Positions 61,001-64,000 of a stretch of 64,000 bases of DNA are shown here, piece after piece. This DNA comes from Beta vulgaris subsp. vulgaris (Eukaryota > Streptophyta > Magnoliopsida > Caryophyllales > Amaranthaceae): the NCBI RefSeq assembly GCF_026745355.1, contig NC_079209.1, forward strand, positions 6,329,507 through 6,393,506. Reading direction: 5' to 3'. The position numbers and the translations under genes were made by a program. Below the pieces are notes generated by a model. The model ran no database searches and had not been told where the DNA came from. It saw only the letters and a list, made by a program, of their open reading frames with translations. Within the stretch, counting starts at the first letter, position 1; the number at the start of each line of letters is the position of its first letter.

Positions 61001-64000
61001 GCTGTCACTGCCAGCCCATATAGGTGTGGCTAGGTGGTGGTTCAGTTGACATAGGTCATAGATGGGTGCAGGGAAGAAAAACTCGCCCGTTCCGTTCTAG
61101 AACGGGCGCTCTGTAACGGGTTTGAGAGTTGCCGTTCCGAGAAAACCCGTTCTAGAACGGTGCAAGGAAATTCACACCAAACTCGGCCGTTCTGCCGTTA
61201 CGTAACGGATTCGCGGCGTTCTAGAACGTTTTCTTGGCCGCTTTGTGTAAAAACGCGAGGGAGAGAAGGAAATATGAGAACAAAAGCATAAATCTGACTT
61301 AAATTTCTCAAATTAAATCTTACCTGGCTTCTTTAAACTCGAATTCGACACAAACCCCTCAAGTAATTGCATTGAATTACTTCAGATTGCAGTCTAAAAT
61401 GAAAACCCTAATTTTATAGAAAACCCTAATTTTATAGAAAACCCTAATTGCCTGTGGGAGGTAAATGACACCCCCTACCTTGCCGGTCACACCAAGCAAT
61501 GTCTTTGACATACCTGCGGCTGCCGGTGGACGGCGGTAGTAGTTGAAGCAGGTTAGTGATCTATTTCGCTCTTTGTCGATCTGATTCTTCCTCTTATTTT
61601 CTCTCTCTTCTTATTTCTTCTCTTTTTCTTTTTATTCTTGTGACTGCAGACTCACGTGAGAATTGAGATAAAATATCTCTTTCTCTGTCTTCTTTTCTTC
61701 CCTTTTTTATTTTTTATTCTCTTTTCTTTTTATTCTCTTTTTCTTTTTATTCCCACTCTCAGTCACATATTTACTATTTTTTAATTGCACTATTCTTTTT
61801 GGTAGTGGTTGTCTTCCATTTTACTTATACACGAGCTCTTGTAAAGGATTGTATGCTCAAATATCATCAAAAGTACCCCCAAAGAGTGTATTTATAACTG
61901 TTTTGGACATGATATAGTATAAAAATAAAATATAAGAAAAACAAAGTTAAAACAAAGCTTGTGTGAATTTTTTTAAAAAATTCACGCCGCGACGGCCGCG
62001 AAACGTTCTATTCCCCCGTTACAGTCCGTTCCCGCGAAAACGCGACCGTTCCCGCGAACGCATTAGCGACCGCGTTTTTTTTCCCTGGATGGGTGTGGTC
62101 AGCTAGAGAGGTTGAATAGTAATATATGGGGAGATTCAAATTCCAAGGGGGAGGTAGGGAATCATGAAACTTGACTTGAGGTGTCTTGAAACTGGAAACA
62201 AGTGAAGGGGAATTACTATACTGGTCAACCAAACATTAAGAAACGGAAAAAAGAGTCCTCTTTCCCTTCCTCGATTACCCCCAACCAAACACCCCCTGAT
62301 TGCCTACAATTAGCTGCTTGAAACATATTCTGTGATCACAAGACACCTTGTTTTAGGGCATAGGCATTATTGATGAGACTAGCCCACTAGCTGTGATGCT
62401 TAGTGGCGATAGTTTCAGTTGTGGATCTTGGTCTTGACATGAGTGTTTGTCAATTTCTCAATTTTTCTAACTAGACTGATGTGATTTAACACATAACTAG
62501 ACGTCTTATATATCTATTGATTTCATGAAAGCAGCAAGTTACAGTACCTCATTTTCCTTATGTTTTCAGCAGACTATGGGCAGTGGTGCTCCTATTTGAT
62601 AATAGGGTTGTAGATATAGGGTTGACATAGGAAACAAGAGAATGAGATGAATGATAAGGCTGACCGAAAACTAATATTATTGTGTTTGTATCATATTCTG
62701 ATTAAGAAAGTCAAAAGAAAGGAAAGGCATCATATATTATTATGTATGCAATTTGCAAAGTGATTCTGATCAGGGATAAGCAGTTTCGTAAAATGATCCG
62801 TATGAGACAGGTCTGCATCAGAGTTGCAGAGAATCAATTAGGAGAATACTATATGAATTATGATATTATAGGAATATATCGCTCACCAGCTAATGGAGAA
62901 TGTTATTTAGAAGTGACCATTTGTATACAAACTAAAAGCTTAGACCTATTTCTACAACTGGCTCAATTACTTGGAGACTGAGATAACCATATTATTGCGT
63001 TTTTCAGATACAATACCGAGCCTTCATAGCATGTTGTATAAATATGTATTTGTGTACGCAAATCAAGCTGTTTGCTACAATTTTTATCGCTAACTTCATT
63101 GCACTTCCAGCAAATCAGGTGCATGCAAAAAACTGGTATCCTATTCCGTTGATCTTCTGCAGGCCTTGGGGCAAGCTACCAGAGAATGTACCATGTCACC
63201 CCAAACTTGCAGATTTTGCAAATTGTGTGAAAAAGAAAGGGCGCGGAATGTCAATCTTTGTCTCTATTCTTGATGGGGACTATCTTGAATGTGCCGAAGA
63301 TGCCAAGATTGCCTGCCAACAGTTGAGTACATACATTGAATACAAGCAGTGTGAAGGTGTTGCAGAAGTAGTGGTGGCCCCCGACATGTCTGCTGGTTTC
63401 CGTGGAATTGTCCAAACGATGGGCCTTGGAAATCTCAAACCTAACATTGTGGTAATGCGATACCCAGAAATCTGGCGTCGTGAAAACCTTACTGAAATTC
63501 CCTCCACCTTTGTTGGAATAATCAATGACTGTATTGTAGCAAACAAGGCAGTCGTCATTGTCAAGGGTCTTGAGGAATGGCCCAATGTATTTCAACGGCA
63601 GTTTGGCACAATCGATCTTTATTGGATTGTTCGAGATGGAGGTCTCATGCTACTCCTCTCCCAGCTTCTCTTGACTAAGGAGAGCTTTGAGAATTGCAAA
63701 ATTCAAGTCTTCTGCATAGCAGAGGAGGAAACTGATGCTGAAGGCCTCAAAGCTGATGTGAAGAAGTTCCTTTACGATCTCCGTATGCAGGCAGAAGTAA
63801 TTGTTATTACAATAAAAACTTGGGATGCACAAGTAGAAGGTGGGTCCCCGCAGGATGAGTCAATTGAAGCATATACAGCTGCTCAGCGCCGAGTTGCTGA
63901 TTACTTGTCAAATATGAAAGAAACCGCCGAGAGAGAAGGCACTCCTATGAGGGATGATGGTAAAAATGTAGTTGTGAACGAGCAGCAGATAGAAAAGTTT
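37414..64000 (+). CDS. CCC1: Cation-chloride cotransporter (CCC1/SLC12 type), 12 exons, 3' end beyond window
   Basis: Exons: 37414-37559, 40079-40157, 41950-42041, 48826-48940, 51939-52039, 52199-52260, 52761-52985, 53629-53743, 56799-56993, 58376-58776, 60125-60286, 63111-64000. Every intron is GT-AG and the sum is exactly 861 codons without a stop; the family is about 970-990 residues. CCCs carry out electroneutral K+/Na+ and Cl- symport. Plant CCC1 is reported in endomembranes (TGN/early endosome) and affects ion homeostasis and growth. Recognised blocks in order: [15 protein letters not shown] near residue 34, TM1 [22 protein letters not shown]2 with [31 protein letters not shown] helices with [80 protein letters not shown], then the cytosolic C-terminal domain (exon 12). 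The N-terminus before the ELFGFDSL block is shorter than I recall for Arabidopsis CCC1. Introns are up to 6.8 kb and rich in transposons. Confidence 0.95.
39186..39514. repeat. Tandem duplication, 163 bp unit, in CCC intron 1
   Basis: The block starting ATCATGAAATATAAGAGG is present at 39186-39348 and again at 39349-about 39514, with a handful of substitutions and a small insertion in the second copy. It is non-coding and does not overlap any splice site. Confidence 0.88.
41555..41657. repeat. 20-bp direct repeat around a T27 run, CCC intron 2
   Basis: GGACTTCTGAGCTCATAGAT occurs at 41555-41574 and 41638-41657. Between them lies a run of 27 T (41604-41630). A tiny retroposed fragment with a minus-strand poly(A) tail and target duplication is one reading. 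However, the T run does not directly abut either copy, so slippage or local duplication is equally possible. Confidence 0.6.
43055..43084. repeat. (AT)n microsatellite
   Basis: About 15 uninterrupted AT dinucleotides inside the LTR in CCC intron 3. Confidence 0.9.
43617..44977. repeat. Left arm of a 1.4-kb inverted repeat, CCC intron 3
   Basis: This part of the minus-oriented LTR reappears as its reverse complement at 45377-46884. For example, CCCCCACAAACTATTCTAT here mirrors ATAGAATAGTTTGTGGGGG at about 46866-46884. Identity is high throughout, with scattered substitutions and small indels. Confidence 0.85.
45377..46884 (+). mobile_element. Right arm: inverted, truncated second LTR copy, CCC intron 3
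   Basis: This is the same LTR as 42681-45105 but in plus orientation, lacking its first about 130 bp and its last about 900 bp. It begins TAAATGTTTATGAATGTAG, the complement of the left arm's inner edge (44977). The arms are separated by 399 bp (44978-45376), holding the LTR start, polypurine tract and an internal remnant. It is longer than the left arm partly because of a 105-bp internal tandem duplication. Confidence 0.82.
45606..45815. repeat. 105-bp tandem duplication in the right LTR arm
   Basis: The unit starting CACAAAGAACACTACCACC and ending GAATAGGTTTAA is present twice (45606-45710, 45711-45815) with two or three differences. The left arm has only one copy, so the duplication arose after or during formation of the inverted copy. 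Confidence 0.85.
47005..47065. repeat. GTAGTA/GCAGNA trinucleotide-type run
   Basis: A short imperfect GYAG-rich triplet run (GTTGTAGTAGTATTAGTAGC, then AGGAGGAGCAGCAGAAAC) lies just right of the Stowaway end in CCC intron 3. Confidence 0.6.
48069..48346. mobile_element. Diverged Stowaway-like MITE, CCC intron 3
   Basis: It starts CTCCCCCTATCCTATAAA after TA and ends GATGACAAAGGGAG before TA. Only the outer about 15 bp remain inverted, so this is an old or misassigned element. It lies about 480 bp before exon 4 of the CCC gene. Confidence 0.45.
48941..51938. other. CCC intron 4 (3.0 kb)
   Basis: No exon, transposon terminus or protein domain was recognised. Donor GTAAATTC and acceptor TGTTACAG bound it. 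A C-run lies at about 51702-51710. Open frames here (49245-49442, 51380-51649 minus) have no supporting motif. Confidence 0.6.
53250..53431. mobile_element. Stowaway-like MITE, CCC intron 7
   Basis: The left end CTCCCTCCTCCCTCTTTTGG follows TA (53248-53249). The right end CAAACAAAAGGGGACAGAGA is its imperfect complement and is followed closely by TA. Length is about 182 bp, non-coding. Confidence 0.65.
53982..54813. mobile_element. hAT-type element, 832 bp, CCC intron 8
   Basis: The terminal inverted repeats are CACTGGTGGAGCCAATACC (left) and, on the minus strand, CAGTGGTGGAGCCAGGATTT (right). A perfect 8-bp target duplication TATGTAGT lies at 53974-53981 and 54814-54821. An 8-bp duplication with a CA-starting TIR is the hAT signature. 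There is no transposase, so it is non-autonomous. Confidence 0.85.
55688..55829. repeat. Apparently perfect 71-bp tandem duplication, CCC intron 8
   Basis: The unit beginning ATAAATTTGCCTCTTACTTG occurs at 55688-55758 and 55759-55829 with no difference that I can find. It is a recent duplication, or possibly an assembly artefact. Confidence 0.9.
57630..57740. repeat. 55-bp tandem duplication, CCC intron 9
   Basis: GATACATGAAAGCATGATTC through GGAAATAAGAACCT (57630-57684) is followed by a second copy (57685-57740) with several substitutions. Nearby (57405-57475) a GGGAATGTCTTTGAA phrase is repeated three times. Confidence 0.8.
59594..59610. repeat. C17 homopolymer, CCC intron 10
   Basis: Seventeen consecutive C. 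This is a likely sequencing and assembly weak point, and is potentially G-rich structured on the minus strand. Confidence 0.9.
60850..61015 (-). pseudogene. rbcL: Chloroplast rbcL fragment (NUPT), CCC intron 11
   Basis: On the minus strand it reads [39 protein letters not shown] and VALEACVQA. This is the C-terminal part of the Rubisco large subunit, including the GGGT phosphate-binding segment. I see two replacements (G-Y-D and N-V-P) relative to the usual plant sequence and a one-base loss just before HVWH. It is too short to encode anything and is read antisense to the CCC gene. It is most simply explained as plastid DNA integrated in the nucleus. The exact borders are approximate. Confidence 0.85.
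61069..62087. mobile_element. Non-autonomous hAT element, 1019 bp, CCC intron 11
   Basis: It starts CAGGGAAGAAAAACTCGCCC and ends GCGTTTTTTTTCCCTG. A perfect 8-bp target duplication GATGGGTG lies on both sides (61061-61068 and 62088-62095). The sub-terminal regions are full of CCGTTCCGTTCTAGAACGG-like and CGTTCCCGCGAA motifs in both orientations. The interior is CT-rich without an open frame. It lies about 50 bp from the rbcL fragment. A related end is at 9183-9233. Confidence 0.92.
63111..64000 (+). CDS. CCC1: CCC exon 12: cytosolic C-terminal domain, cut by the window edge
   Basis: After acceptor CACTTCCAG the frame continues from exon 11 and is open for 296 codons to the last base. It contains [99 protein letters not shown] and [20 protein letters not shown], ending at [11 protein letters not shown]. 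This is the SLC12 C-terminal domain, which in animal relatives mediates dimerisation and regulation. By comparison with Arabidopsis CCC1 as I remember it, about 70-110 residues should follow beyond the window. Confidence 0.95.

Noticed and set aside
60430..62300. Possible Tourist-like element with GTTTGGTT ends around the rbcL and hAT insertions
   Set aside because: The inverted ends (TTGTTTGGTTTGAC and GGTCAACCAAACA) match over only about 10 bp and no 3-bp duplication could be fixed.
62742..62981. 79-codon plus-strand frame in CCC intron 11
   Set aside because: Not in a conserved CCC position; the acceptor at 63110 joins exon 11 to exon 12 perfectly without it.
63251..63595. Minus-strand frames of 101 and 114 codons
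   Set aside because: Antisense shadows of the strongly conserved CCC exon 12.
1..64000. CRISPR arrays, bacterial operons, riboswitches
   Set aside because: The window is plant nuclear DNA; tandem repeats present are microsatellite or duplication types without regular spacers.

Overview
This is plant nuclear DNA: intron-rich genes with GT-AG junctions, AT-rich non-coding sequence, and LTR retrotransposons, CACTA, hAT, Helitron and Stowaway elements, plus a chloroplast rbcL fragment in an intron. The many short 'AACTTATCTGAACTTATT'-type repeats resemble what I recall from Caryophyllales genomes (beet, spinach, quinoa), but this is only a weak guess.

Three real genes are supported. (1) A plus-strand gene at 5470-8543 has five in-phase exons and encodes a 388-residue coiled-coil protein of a plant family I cannot name with confidence. 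(2) A minus-strand gene at 13314-9589 has three exons and encodes a 203-residue four-helix membrane protein of the CASP-like 2B type. (3) A very long plus-strand gene starts at 37414 and runs off the right edge. Twelve exons give exactly 861 codons of a cation-chloride cotransporter (CCC1/SLC12 type); only the last part of the C-terminal domain is missing. Its introns are swollen by transposons, tandem duplications and organellar DNA.

Layout: 1-5160 is intergenic, with a truncated aminoacylase-1 exon (3142-3357) and a Helitron end (5155-5158). 5470-8543 is the coiled-coil gene. 9589-13314 is the CASP-like gene, with a Helitron (10017-10295) and a Stowaway MITE (10821-11079) in its second intron. 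14500-27300 is repeat-rich and gene-free: TAA-flanked MITEs packed with pentanucleotide arrays, a complete 267-bp Helitron, a cluster of low-complexity repeat relatives, a GATC-rich repeat, a decayed LINE on the minus strand and an RNase H-like remnant. 27681-35914 is a degenerate minus-strand Ty3/gypsy retrotransposon. A solo LTR (29697-33617) sits inside it, and that LTR holds a CACTA element (30120-31658) and a long-TIR MITE (about 32831-33147). 37000-64000 is the CCC gene.

No gene cluster or new enzymatic system was found. The most interesting structure is a 1.36-1.5 kb inverted LTR repeat inside intron 3 of the CCC gene, which would fold into a long hairpin in the pre-mRNA. All element boundaries were read by eye from target-site duplications and terminal motifs.
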